The translations under genes were made by a program, and so were the position numbers. A model generated the notes under the pieces. The model was not told where the DNA came from. It saw only the letters and a program-made list of their open reading frames with translations, and searched no databases. This document shows positions 56,733 through 64,000 of a stretch of DNA of 64,000 nucleotides, one piece after another. The stretch's first letter is position 1; each line of letters starts with the position of its first letter. Origin of the DNA: JBQTII01 sp052388275 (lineage in GTDB: Bacteria; Actinomycetota; Actinomycetes; Sporichthyales; Sporichthyaceae); contig JBQTII010000021.1 of NCBI GenBank assembly GCA_052388275.1, positions 7,571 through 71,570 on the forward strand, given 5' to 3'.

Positions 56733-57905
56733 TCAGATTCCGGGGAGCGCCAGCATCTGATCCAGTGCCTGCTTCGCGTAGCGCGCGGTCTCGGGCTCGA
56801 CCGTGATGACGTTGCGCACCGTGCCCGCCGCGAGGGACTCCAGTGACCAGGCCAGGTGCGGCAGGTCGATGCGGTTCATCGTCGAGCAGTAGCAGACGGT
56901 CTTGTCCAAGAACAGCACCCGCTTGTCCTGATGCGCTGCCGCGAGGCGGCGCACCAGGTTCAGCTCCGTGCCGATCGCCCAGGCCGAACCCGGCTCGGCG
57001 GCCTCCAGAATGCGAATGATGCGCTCGGTGGAGCCGACGTGGTCGGAGGCACTGACGACCTCGTAACGGCACTCCGGGTGCACCAGGACGTTGACCCCGG
57101 GTATCCGCGCGCGGACCTCGGTGACATTGGCCTCGGTGAAACGCCCGTGCACCGAGCAATGCCCGCGCCACAGGATGACCGTGGCCGCCCGAATCTGATC
57201 GTGCGTCAGGCCACCGTCGGGGCGGTGCGGGTCATAGACGACGCAGTCGTCGAGATTGAGCCCGAGTTGGCGCACTGCGGTATTGCGGCCGAGGTGCTGG
57301 TCGGGCAGGAACAGGATCTTCTCCCCGCTTCCCAGCGCCCACTCCATGGCGCGGTGTGCGTTCGACGAGGTGCAGATCGTCCCGCCATGACGGCCGGTGA
57401 AGCTCTTGATGGCCGCCGAGGAGTTCATGTAGGACACCGGGACGACGGTGTCGGCGACTCCCGCGTCGCTGAGCACATCCCAAGCGTCCTCCACCTGGGC
57501 CCAGGTCGCCATGTCGGCCATCGAGCAGCCCGCCGCCAGATCGGGCAGGATCACACGCTGATGCGGGGCGGTCAGGATGTCGGCCGACTCGGCCATGAAG
57601 TGCACGCCGCAGAACACGATGAACTCCGCGGCTGGGCGCGCTGCGGCCTGCTGGGCGAGCCTGAAGGAGTCGCCGGTGACGTCGGCGAAGGCGATGACCT
57701 CGTCGCGCTGGTAGTGGTGCCCGAGCACGAAGACCCGGTCCCCGAGCGCGGCTTTGGCAGCGGCGACCCGGGCCACCAGCGTGGGATCCGCGGCAGTCGG
57801 AAGCTCGCCCGGGCACTCGACGCCCCGCTCGGAGAACGGGTCCGCCGGGCTCGCGGGCAGCAGCGTGAGAGCGATTGGCTTGCTCAGCGCAGAGCTGGCG
57901 GTCAC
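56733..57905 (-). CDS. nadA: Quinolinate synthase
   Basis: A 390-residue enzyme from GTG 57905 with GAGGAGAG upstream; the frame to 58304 is rejected because it overlaps the glycerate kinase start. Cys ligands for the [4Fe-4S] cluster are visible in FCGVHFMAESADIL and in TVCYCSTMNRIDLP near the C-terminus, with a further Cys in RGHCSVHGRFT or HPECRYEVV. VLGHHYQRDEVIAFADVTGD and SMADMATWAQVEDAW are family motifs. It condenses iminoaspartate with dihydroxyacetone phosphate to quinolinate for NAD. nadB and nadC are not adjacent. Confidence 0.96.
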   Translation of the reverse strand: MTASSALSKPIALTLLPASPADPFSERGVECPGELPTAADPTLVARVAAAKAALGDRVFVLGHHYQRDEVIAFADVTGDSFRLAQQAAARPAAEFIVFCGVHFMAESADILTAPHQRVILPDLAAGCSMADMATWAQVEDAWDVLSDAGVADTVVPVSYMNSSAAIKSFTGRHGGTICTSSNAHRAMEWALGSGEKILFLPDQHLGRNTAVRQLGLNLDDCVVYDPHRPDGGLTHDQIRAATVILWRGHCSVHGRFTEANVTEVRARIPGVNVLVHPECRYEVVSASDHVGSTERIIRILEAAEPGSAWAIGTELNLVRRLAAAHQDKRVLFLDKTVCYCSTMNRIDLPHLAWSLESLAAGTVRNVITVEPETARYAKQALDQMLALPGI

Positions 57906-58001
57906 GGAACTCTCCTCGTGCTGGGGGCACTTCCTCGATGCTCGCACAGCGTGCAACACCGCAGGTCGAGGCCCTGTTCCGCAGGGCGGCAGACTGGCCG
58001 C

Positions 58002-59129
58002 ATGCGCGTACTGATCTGCCCGGACTCCTTCACCGGCACCCTGAGTGCTCCCGAGGCTGCCGCGGCGATCGCCGCCGGTTGGGCGGGCGCCGCCCCCGGC
58101 GATGAGCTGATCCTGGCCCCGCTCTCGGACGGCGGACCGGGTTTCGTCGACGTCGTGCACGCAGCGCTCGGCGGCCGACTCCACGCCGTGACCGTGAGCG
58201 GTCCGCTGGGGGAGGTGGTCCCCGCGACCCTGCTGCTGGCCGGGCAGACCGCCTACCTCGAATCCGCCCAGGCCGCCGGCCTGCACCTGATCGCCCCCGA
58301 GCACCGAGACCCCACCCGCACCACCACGGCGGGCGTGGGCGAGCTGATCGCTGCCGCCCTCGATGCCGGGGCCCGCGAGATCGTCGTCGGTCTCGGCGGG
58401 TCGGGCACCAACGATGGGGGGGCCGGTGCGCTGGCGGCGCTAGGGGCTCGCCCCGGCGAGCTGCTACGCGGCGGCGGGGGCGCGCTGGCGGGGCTGACCC
58501 CGGCGGCGCTCGATCTCGGTCCGGCGCGCGCGGCTCTGGCCGGCGTCACCCTGCACGTGGCCACCGACGTCGACTCCCCCCTGCTGGGCCTGCGCGGCGC
58601 GAGCGCGATCTTCGGACCGCAGAAGGGCGCCGACCCCGACGCCGTGCAGCGTCTGGATGCTGCCCTCGAGCACTTCGCCCGGGCCGCGCAACCGGACGTC
58701 GGGCTCAACATGAGCGCCTCGCTCGCGGTCGCCGCGGGCGCCGGCGCGGGCGGGGGCCTCGGCTACGCACTGATGCTGCTTGGGGCGCAGCGCGTGGCCG
58801 GGATCGCCACCGTGCTCGAGCTGACCGGCCTGTCCGACTGCGCAGCGACCGTGGACGTGGTGGTCACCGGCGAGGGCTGCTTCGATTGGCAATCCCTGAC
58901 CGGCAAGGTCGTCGCGGGGGTCGCGGGGCTGGCTATGGCCCTCGCCCGGCCGTGCGTTGTGCTCGCGGGCCAGGTCGAGCTCGGCCGCCGCGAAATGGCC
59001 GCCGTTGGGGTGGAATCAGCGTTCTCCGTCGCCGAGCACGCCGGTTCGGTGGGCGCGGCCATGGCCGCACCCGCCGAGCACCTGAGCGGCCTCGCCGCCC
59101 GCGTGGCGACGAGCTGGGCACGCCGCTGA
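58002..59129 (+). CDS. Glycerate kinase
   Basis: A 375-residue enzyme from ATG 58002 (MRVLICPDSFTGTLSAPEAA); the longer frame from 56856 is antisense to nadA. Family motifs include LAPLSDGGPGFVDVVHAALG, VVGLGGSGTNDGGAGALAAL, ATDVDSPLLGLRGASAIFGP, QKGADPDAVQRLDAALEHF and VTGEGCFDWQSLTGKVVAGV. It phosphorylates glycerate, joining glyoxylate or serine breakdown to glycolysis. CAGACT lies six bases before the start, a weak leaderless candidate. It is divergent from nadA. Confidence 0.93.
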   Translation: MRVLICPDSFTGTLSAPEAAAAIAAGWAGAAPGDELILAPLSDGGPGFVDVVHAALGGRLHAVTVSGPLGEVVPATLLLAGQTAYLESAQAAGLHLIAPEHRDPTRTTTAGVGELIAAALDAGAREIVVGLGGSGTNDGGAGALAALGARPGELLRGGGGALAGLTPAALDLGPARAALAGVTLHVATDVDSPLLGLRGASAIFGPQKGADPDAVQRLDAALEHFARAAQPDVGLNMSASLAVAAGAGAGGGLGYALMLLGAQRVAGIATVLELTGLSDCAATVDVVVTGEGCFDWQSLTGKVVAGVAGLAMALARPCVVLAGQVELGRREMAAVGVESAFSVAEHAGSVGAAMAAPAEHLSGLAARVATSWARR

Positions 59130-59279
59130 GCGCTGGAATTTCCCTCCGGAAGCCGTGTGATGTGGTGCACACCCGCGCTCAGCGCCCGGCCGGGGGAATA
59201 CCGACCGATGGTGAATGTGTCAGCATGGGAGCACAGCCACCCCGAAGTCCCGGTAGTCCCACGACGCAGGAGCGCGCGC

Positions 59280-59639
59280 ATGACGGTTTCCGAGACCAGC
59301 ACCGAGACCCTCACCACGACCCCTGTCCTCACCGACGCGGCGCAGGCGAAGGTCAAGGCCCTGCTCGATCAGGAGGGCCGCGACGATCTTGCGCTGCGCA
59401 TCGCCGTACAGCCCGGCGGTTGTTCCGGCCTGCGTTACCAGCTTTTCTTCGACGAGCGCTCGCTCGACGGTGACGTCGTCACCGACTTCGACGGTGTCGA
59501 CGTCGTGGTGGACCGGATGAGCGTGCCCTACCTGGGCGGGGCAACGATCGACTTCGTCGACACGATTGAGAAGCAGGGCTTCACGATCGACAACCCCAAC
59601 GCCGGCGGCAGCTGCGCGTGTGGCGACAGCTTCCACTAA
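59280..59639 (+). CDS. erpA: A-type iron-sulfur carrier / insertion protein (ErpA/HesB-like)
   Basis: A 119-residue protein from ATG 59280 (MTVSETSTETLTTTPVLTDA) with AGGAG upstream. The three cluster cysteines are in PGGCSGLRY near residue 48 and in GGSCACGDSFH at the C-terminus. It delivers Fe-S clusters to target enzymes; LipA and NadA in this window are Fe-S enzymes. In other actinobacteria it also precedes a PfkB kinase gene. A strong terminator follows. Confidence 0.93.
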   Translation: MTVSETSTETLTTTPVLTDAAQAKVKALLDQEGRDDLALRIAVQPGGCSGLRYQLFFDERSLDGDVVTDFDGVDVVVDRMSVPYLGGATIDFVDTIEKQGFTIDNPNAGGSCACGDSFH

Positions 59640-59652
59640 AAGCCGTAGCGCA

Positions 59653-59691
59653 GAAACCGGGCCGGCGACGTCGAGTCGCGGGCCCGGTTTC
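59653..59691. terminator. Bidirectional intrinsic terminator
   Basis: A perfect 11-bp stem: GAAACCGGGCC (59653-59663) with GGCCCGGTTTC (59681-59691), and T/A runs at both edges. It separates the erpA stop from the convergent small gene and can serve both strands. Confidence 0.75.
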
Positions 59692-59710
59692 GGCGTTCAG
59701 CGCTCGGCTT

Positions 59711-59893
59711 TCAGTTGATGTAGGGCGGCATGCCCTCGCCGAGGCGGCGGGCGACCGGGGGGATGGTGACCGGCGCGGGATGCCAGGGGCGCGGGGGAGC
59801 GCTGGGGTGCGGGGGGTAGATCGCCGCCAGCCGGGCCGCATCCTGGCTCAGCGACACGATGCCGACTGCGGTGGCCGGGCGCGGGTCAGTCAT
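59711..59893 (-). CDS. Small Pro-rich protein (60 aa)
   Basis: Begins MTDPRPATAVGIVSLSQDAA. A GAGGAG eight bases before the ATG and a strong terminator just past its stop support a real gene. It is rich in Pro and Ala with no signal peptide, and ends RRLGEGMPPYIN. No family is recognised. It is divergent from the PfkB kinase gene. Confidence 0.6.
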   Translation of the reverse strand: MTDPRPATAVGIVSLSQDAARLAAIYPPHPSAPPRPWHPAPVTIPPVARRLGEGMPPYIN

Positions 59894-60045
59894 GGTGCGG
59901 ACTCCTCGGAGGCAGGCGGAGCGCAGGGGTGATGCTCGCGACCCACGCTAGGCCGCTTGGCGGCGCCGGGCCAGCTCTACTGAGCGGTAGCCTGTGCGCG
60001 CCCTGCATCGCATGAGCGGGCCCATCAACCGCAGGAGTGCCCGCC

Positions 60046-61032
60046 GTGAAGATCGCCGTCACCGGCTCGATCGCCACCGATCACCTGATGACCTATCAGG
60101 GCCGGTTCGCCGATTCGTTGATGCCCGAGGCCCTGGCCAAGATCTCGGTGTCCTTCCTGGTCGATGACCTCGAGGTCCGCCGCGGCGGGGTCGCGGCCAA
60201 CATCGCGTTCGGGATGGGCGTCCTTGGGCTGCGCCCGGTCCTGGTCGGCGCGGTCGGGGAGGACTTCGAGCCCTATCGCGCCTGGCTTGCCCGCAACGGC
60301 GTCGACACCGACTCGGTGCACGTCTCCGAGCTCAAGCACACCGCCCGCTTCGTCTGCACAACCGACGCCGACCAATCCCAGATCGCCTCGTTCTACGCGG
60401 GGGCGATGAGCGAGGCCCGCGAGATCGAACTGGCGCCGATCGCTGACCGCGTCGGGGGCCTGGACCTGGTGCTGATCGGTCCCAACGACCCGGCGGCGAT
60501 GGCCCGGCACACCGCCGAATGCCGTGCGCGTCAGATCGCCTTCGTGGCGGATCCCAGTCAGCAGCTGTCTTGGCTGGAGGGCGAGGCGATCCGGGACCTC
60601 ATCGACGGCGCCGCGTACCTGTTCACCAACGAGTACGAAGCCGCCCTGGTGGAGAAAAAATCCGGCTGGTCCGCGGGCGAGATCGCCGAACGGGTGGCCG
60701 TCCGCGTGACCACCCTCGGGGCGCAGGGAGCGCGCATTCATGAACGCGGCAAGGATCCGGTGCACATCGCCGTGGCCGCGGTCTCCCAGGTCGTGGAACC
60801 TACCGGTGTGGGCGATGCGTTCCGGGCCGGGTTTCTCGCGGGGCTGACCTGGGGGCTGCCGCTGGAACGCTGCGCGCAGGTCGGTTCCGTGCTCGCCGGA
60901 CACGTCGTGGAGACCGTCGGAACCCAGGAGTACACCCTGGGGCGAGAATCGTTCCTCGCCCGCCTCGACGGTGCCTACGGTCCGGCGGCCGGCGCCGAGG
61001 TCGCCCCGCACCTGAGCGCCCTGCCGGCCTGA
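60046..61032 (+). CDS. PfkB-family carbohydrate/nucleoside kinase
   Basis: A 328-residue protein; GTG 60046 (VKIAVTGSIATDHLMTYQGR) is preferred over GTG 60037 because AGGAG at 60033-60037 is eight bases from it. The ribokinase fold shows GGVAANIAFGMGVLGLRPVL and VGAVGEDFEPYRAWLARNGV. The anion-hole motif with catalytic Asp is VEPTGVGDAFRAGFLAGL near residue 252. The closest actinobacterial relatives include the adenosine kinase Rv2202c, so adenosine is a plausible substrate, but a sugar cannot be excluded. The aat gene follows after 10 bp. Confidence 0.92.
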   Translation: MKIAVTGSIATDHLMTYQGRFADSLMPEALAKISVSFLVDDLEVRRGGVAANIAFGMGVLGLRPVLVGAVGEDFEPYRAWLARNGVDTDSVHVSELKHTARFVCTTDADQSQIASFYAGAMSEAREIELAPIADRVGGLDLVLIGPNDPAAMARHTAECRARQIAFVADPSQQLSWLEGEAIRDLIDGAAYLFTNEYEAALVEKKSGWSAGEIAERVAVRVTTLGAQGARIHERGKDPVHIAVAAVSQVVEPTGVGDAFRAGFLAGLTWGLPLERCAQVGSVLAGHVVETVGTQEYTLGRESFLARLDGAYGPAAGAEVAPHLSALPA

Positions 61033-61042
61033 CCGCCGCGGC

Positions 61043-61726
61043 GTGCCCGACGTGCCGACCGAGCCCGAGCCCAGTCCCTGGGCGTTCCCGGACCCGGGTG
61101 CGGCCGACGAACGCGGGCTGCTCGGGGTCGGCGCGGACACCGAGCCCGGCACGTTCCTGGCGGCCTACCGGGCCGGCATCTTCCCGATGCCGCTCGGACG
61201 CCGCGGCCGGGTGGGCTGGTGGTCCCCGAACCCGCGCGGCGTGCTGCCGGTGGACGCTGTGCATGTCAGCCGGTCGCTGGCCCGCTCCCGGCGTCGGTTC
61301 GACGTTCGGATGGACACCGACTTCGTCGGGGTGCTGCGCGGCTGCGCCCACCCGCGGCGTCCCCGCGGCTGGATCACCCCGCGGATGGCCGCCGCGTACA
61401 AACGCCTGCACGCCCTGGGGTGGGCCCACAGTGTGGAAACCTTCGACGATTCCGGTCGCCTCGTGGGCGGGGTGTTCGGGGTCGCGATCGGCGGTTTCTT
61501 CGCCGGGGAGTCCATGTTCCATACCGCCACAGACGCGTCGAAGGCGGCACTGATCGGCCTTACCGAGATGCTCGGCAGCGGGACTGATGCCGAGCATCGC
61601 CTGTTCGACGTCCAGTGGACCACCCCACACCTGTGCTCCTTGGGTGCGGTGGACATCGCCCGCCCGCAGTACCTGGAACGCCTCGATCGCGCACTGGGCC
61701 TGCCACTGCCCCCGCCCTTCGCATAA
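61043..61726 (+). CDS. aat: Leucyl/phenylalanyl-tRNA--protein transferase
   Basis: A 227-residue enzyme of the bacterial N-end rule that adds Leu or Phe to proteins with N-terminal Lys or Arg for ClpAP-type degradation. Family motifs: LLGVGADTEPGTFLAAYRAG, GRVGWWSPNPRGVLPVDAVH, GWAHSVETFDDSGRLVGGVF and GFFAGESMFHTATDASKAAL, plus LFDVQWTTPHLCSLGAVDI. It starts at GTG 61043, ten bases after the PfkB gene. Confidence 0.95.
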   Translation: MPDVPTEPEPSPWAFPDPGAADERGLLGVGADTEPGTFLAAYRAGIFPMPLGRRGRVGWWSPNPRGVLPVDAVHVSRSLARSRRRFDVRMDTDFVGVLRGCAHPRRPRGWITPRMAAAYKRLHALGWAHSVETFDDSGRLVGGVFGVAIGGFFAGESMFHTATDASKAALIGLTEMLGSGTDAEHRLFDVQWTTPHLCSLGAVDIARPQYLERLDRALGLPLPPPFA

Positions 61727-61736
61727 GTTCTTCGCT

Positions 61737-63266
61737 GTGAGCACCCATGTGGACGCTGGGACGGCTCCGATCGAGGTCCGACGCCACTCATCGGCCCATG
61801 CTCGGGTCAATTCGCTCCTCCCTCGGGACACGGCCTGGACCTGGCTGCTGTCCGGCGCCCTGTTCACCCTTTACGCGACGGTGTCGATCCGCCGGCACGA
61901 GCGGTTGCTCTCCACCGGGTTCGACCTGGGCATCGTCGAGCAGGCGGTGCGGGCCTACGCGAACGGCGCGGCCCCGCTGGTCGAGGTCAAGGGCCCGGAG
62001 TTCAACGTTCTCGGCGACCACTTCGGACCGATCCTGGCCATCCTCGCGCCCGTCTACCGTCTCTTCCCCGGGCCCGTCACCCTGCTCGTCGCGCAGGCGC
62101 TGCTGCTCGCGCTCGCCGTGGTGCCGATCGCCGGTTACGCCCAGCGCGTGCTGGGTCGGCGTGCGGCGTTGGTCGTGGGTCTGGGCTACGGGCTCTCGTG
62201 GGGGATCGCGGGGGCGGTCGGCTTCGACTTCCACGACGTCGCGTTCGCCGTCCCGCTGATCGCCTGTGCCACCGTCGCGCTCGCCGAGGGGCGCCTGGTC
62301 GCGGCCGTGGTGTGGGCGCTGCCCCTGGTACTGGTCAAGGAGGACCTGGGGCTGACCGTGGCCGTGCTCGGCGGCTTGATCGTCGCCTTCGGTCGCCGGG
62401 CGCTGGGGCTGGCGACCGCCGCGTTCGGCCTGCTGTCCACCGCGATCACGGTGCTGGTGATCCTGCCGTCCTTCACCCCGCAGGGCACGTTCTCGGCCTG
62501 GTGGGACGCGCACCGTGGGGGCGGGGAGAGCGAAAGCCTGGCGGATTCGCTCGAGCGCGTCACGGTCGGGCTGCTCACGCCCGAGCCCAAGGTGATGATG
62601 CTGATCCTGCTGGTGGCACCGACCGCGATGCTCGCGCTGCGCTCACCGCTGCTTCTGCTGGTGCTGCCGACGCTGGGGTGGCGGCTCACCTCGGACAACT
62701 CGCTGTACTGGGGCACCGATTTTCATTACAGCGCCGTGCTGATGCCGATCGTGTTCGTGGCCTTCGTCGACGGGATGCGGCGCTGGTCGGGCCCCGGCGG
62801 GCCGGACCGGATCCGGGAGGCCCTTGCCGTAAGCGCGGCGGTGACGGCGTTGCTGGTACCGGCTTACCCGCTCTGGTCGGTGGCCAAGCCGAGCACCTGG
62901 ACCCACGACGTACGCATCGGCGACGCCCGCGCGGTCCTCGCCCAGATCCCCGACGACGTCACGGTCTCAGCCTCGAATCGGCTGGTGCCCCAGCTGGCCT
63001 CGCGCACCGTGGTCTCGGTCTTCGGGCACCCGGACTCGCGCACCGAACCCGCCTGGATCGTGGTGGACCGCGGCGGGCAGACCGTGAACTGGCCCTTCGG
63101 CTCGGCGCAGGCCCAGGACGCGCTGATCACCGAGGCCATGGATCAGGGCTATGTGCCCGTCGCCGAGCAGGGCGACTTCGTCCTGCTGCGCCGGCCGTTG
63201 GGGGAGACGCGCCCCTTCCCCGCCCCCGAGCCGCCGCCGGAGCAGCCGGAGCAGCCGGGCTCCTGA
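61737..63266 (+). CDS. DUF2079 multi-spanning membrane protein
   Basis: A 509-residue protein from GTG 61737; the start is fixed by TAAGTT seven bases upstream (overlapping the aat stop) because the longer frame runs through aat in another frame. It has about ten to eleven transmembrane helices and the family motif TGFDLGIVEQAVRAYANGA, then NVLGDHFGPILAILAPVYRL. The C-terminal soluble part ends in a Pro-rich tail (PPPEQPEQPGS). DUF2079 proteins resemble GT-C glycosyltransferases, so sugar or lipid transfer is possible; no substrate is known. Confidence 0.9.
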   Translation: MSTHVDAGTAPIEVRRHSSAHARVNSLLPRDTAWTWLLSGALFTLYATVSIRRHERLLSTGFDLGIVEQAVRAYANGAAPLVEVKGPEFNVLGDHFGPILAILAPVYRLFPGPVTLLVAQALLLALAVVPIAGYAQRVLGRRAALVVGLGYGLSWGIAGAVGFDFHDVAFAVPLIACATVALAEGRLVAAVVWALPLVLVKEDLGLTVAVLGGLIVAFGRRALGLATAAFGLLSTAITVLVILPSFTPQGTFSAWWDAHRGGGESESLADSLERVTVGLLTPEPKVMMLILLVAPTAMLALRSPLLLLVLPTLGWRLTSDNSLYWGTDFHYSAVLMPIVFVAFVDGMRRWSGPGGPDRIREALAVSAAVTALLVPAYPLWSVAKPSTWTHDVRIGDARAVLAQIPDDVTVSASNRLVPQLASRTVVSVFGHPDSRTEPAWIVVDRGGQTVNWPFGSAQAQDALITEAMDQGYVPVAEQGDFVLLRRPLGETRPFPAPEPPPEQPEQPGS

Positions 63267-63345
63267 TGGTCCCTCAGCACGCAACCGGGTGAAATCTCCG
63301 ATTCGGTGAACAAGTCCGGGTGGCCCTGCGGATTCCCGCTGACCC

Positions 63346-63576
63346 TCAGCAGCGGCGCACCCGATAGGCCACGCCTACCTCGGCGAGGGTCTCGCCGAGG
63401 TAGACCTGCCCGCGCATCCGGCACCAGGCGGGGATGTCGTAGCGCGCGGCGGGATCGTCGGCGAGCACCTCGATCACGCCCCCGACCGGCACGTCGCGCA
63501 GGTGCCGCGCCAGCTCGATGACCGGGATGGGGCACCGGCGCCCGAGCGTGTCGAGCACCAGGTCTGGGCTACTCAC
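63346..63576 (-). CDS. TusA-family sulfurtransferase
   Basis: A 76-residue protein from GTG 63576 (VSSPDLVLDTLGRRCPIPVI). The TusA motif RRCPIPVIEL carries the sulfur-accepting Cys at residue 15, and DIPAWCRMRGQ provides a second Cys. The GTG overlaps the stop of the cysteine desulfurase gene by four bases (GTGA), so the sulfur donor and acceptor are translationally coupled. The longer frame to 63828 is a shadow. TusA relays persulfide sulfur to tRNA thiolation or cofactor synthesis. Confidence 0.92.
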   Translation of the reverse strand: MSSPDLVLDTLGRRCPIPVIELARHLRDVPVGGVIEVLADDPAARYDIPAWCRMRGQVYLGETLAEVGVAYRVRRC

Positions 63577-64000
63577 AGGCCGCTCACCCCGGCCTGCTCG
63601 CGAAGGTCGGCGAGCATGGCGGGCAGCACCGCACAGAACCGGTCGACGTCTTCCGCGACCGTCGCGCGGGGGAGCGAGACGCGGACGTTGCCGTGGGTGA
63701 GCACGCCCATCGCCTCCAGGACATGACTGGGAGCGAGGGTGTCCGAGGTGCAGGAGGAGCCGGAGTTCACCGCGAAGCCGGCCCGGTCCAGTGCGGTGAC
63801 CAGCGTCTCGCCGTCCAGGTACAGGCACGAGAACGTGACCACGTGCGCCAGGCGGGCGGCGGGGTCGGCCGGGCCGAGCACGGCGACGTCGGGCAGGGCG
63901 CCCGCGGCGGCGCGGATCCGTTCGCTCAGCACTGCCAGGCGCGCGTTCTCCGCGTCGGCCTCCGAGGTCGCCGCGACCAGGGCCGCCGCGGCCGCGGCGA
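63573..64000 (-). CDS. Cysteine desulfurase, C-terminal part (5' end outside window)
   Basis: Only the C-terminal ~140 residues lie in the window; the frame stays open to the right edge. The active-site Cys is in NSGSSCTSDTLAPSHVLEAM, and HVVTFSCLYLDGETLVTALD and GNVRVSLPRATVAEDVDRFC are typical NifS/IscS-type end sequences. It removes sulfur from cysteine as an enzyme-bound persulfide. The PLP-binding Lys is beyond the window. Its stop overlaps the TusA start, so the pair is a sulfur-relay operon. Confidence 0.93.
   Translation of the reverse strand, partial: AAAAAALVAATSEADAENARLAVLSERIRAAAGALPDVAVLGPADPAARLAHVVTFSCLYLDGETLVTALDRAGFAVNSGSSCTSDTLAPSHVLEAMGVLTHGNVRVSLPRATVAEDVDRFCAVLPAMLADLREQAGVSGL

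Overview
The window reads as chromosome from a high-GC actinomycete. GC is very high throughout with strong GC3 bias, GTG starts are common, and the gene neighbourhoods are typically actinobacterial: RNase H/CobC fusion, glnA2-glnE-glnA1, lipA-lipB-sucB-lpdA-pepA, DUF3043-pspA-pspAA-htpX-pspAB. No rRNA, tRNA, CRISPR array, insertion sequence or prophage was found. Both ends cut through genes: an RNase HI/phosphatase fusion on the left and a cysteine desulfurase on the right. I cannot name the species.

Layout. 0-1.5 kb: RNase H/phosphatase tail and a NUDIX hydrolase. 1.6-9.5 kb: a tightly coupled minus-strand operon of a transglutaminase-DUF2126 protein, a circularly permuted ATP-grasp/alpha-E fusion, a second transglutaminase and a zinc-ribbon metallopeptidase; this is the widespread but poorly understood amidoligase/transglutaminase system. 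9.7-10.1 kb: RNase P RNA. 10.2-11.5 kb: orphan small genes and a homocysteine methyltransferase with an internal deletion. 11.6-15 kb: secreted phosphodiester glycosidase and two membrane proteins. 15-21 kb: map, a metal-receptor-like protein, panB, nadE, glnA2. 21.6-28.4 kb: glnE, a lipoprotein with a duplicated domain, CAP protein, hydrolase, AhpD-like protein. 28.4-35 kb: Doc/RHH toxin-antitoxin pair, a cupin remnant, a large BTAD/NB-ARC regulator and three oxidative genes. 35-46.5 kb: glnA1, RDD and DUF4191 membrane proteins, lipoate synthesis, 2-oxoacid dehydrogenase E2/E3, pepA. 46.6-51.6 kb: gcvT and cobS/cobT/cobU with a kinase-like gene between cobT and cobU. 52-55.4 kb: phage-shock-type envelope stress module. 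55.6-64 kb: SIS protein, nadA, glycerate kinase, ErpA-like protein, PfkB kinase, aat, DUF2079 membrane protein, TusA and cysteine desulfurase.

Functional threads. Nitrogen: GlnE lies near two glutamine synthetases, only one of which carries the adenylylation Tyr motif. Lipoate: lipB-lipA supply the lipoyl groups for the neighbouring E2, and gcvT belongs to another lipoate-using system. NAD: nadE and nadA. Cobalamin: nucleotide-loop assembly by cobU/cobS with a divergent CobT. Sulfur/Fe-S: cysteine desulfurase-TusA and ErpA.

The most unusual signals are in the DNA between genes. (1) Two 80-bp tandem units before pspA each encode a 27-codon micro-ORF ending in ATGA, chained into the pspA start. 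(2) A palindromic repeat family has three copies just after gene ends. (3) Tandem duplications are anchored on the stop codons of lipA and map. (4) About ten genes show a TANNNT-like hexamer 6-7 nt before the start codon, consistent with leaderless transcription. (5) The kinase-like protein in the cob cluster has lost key catalytic residues.
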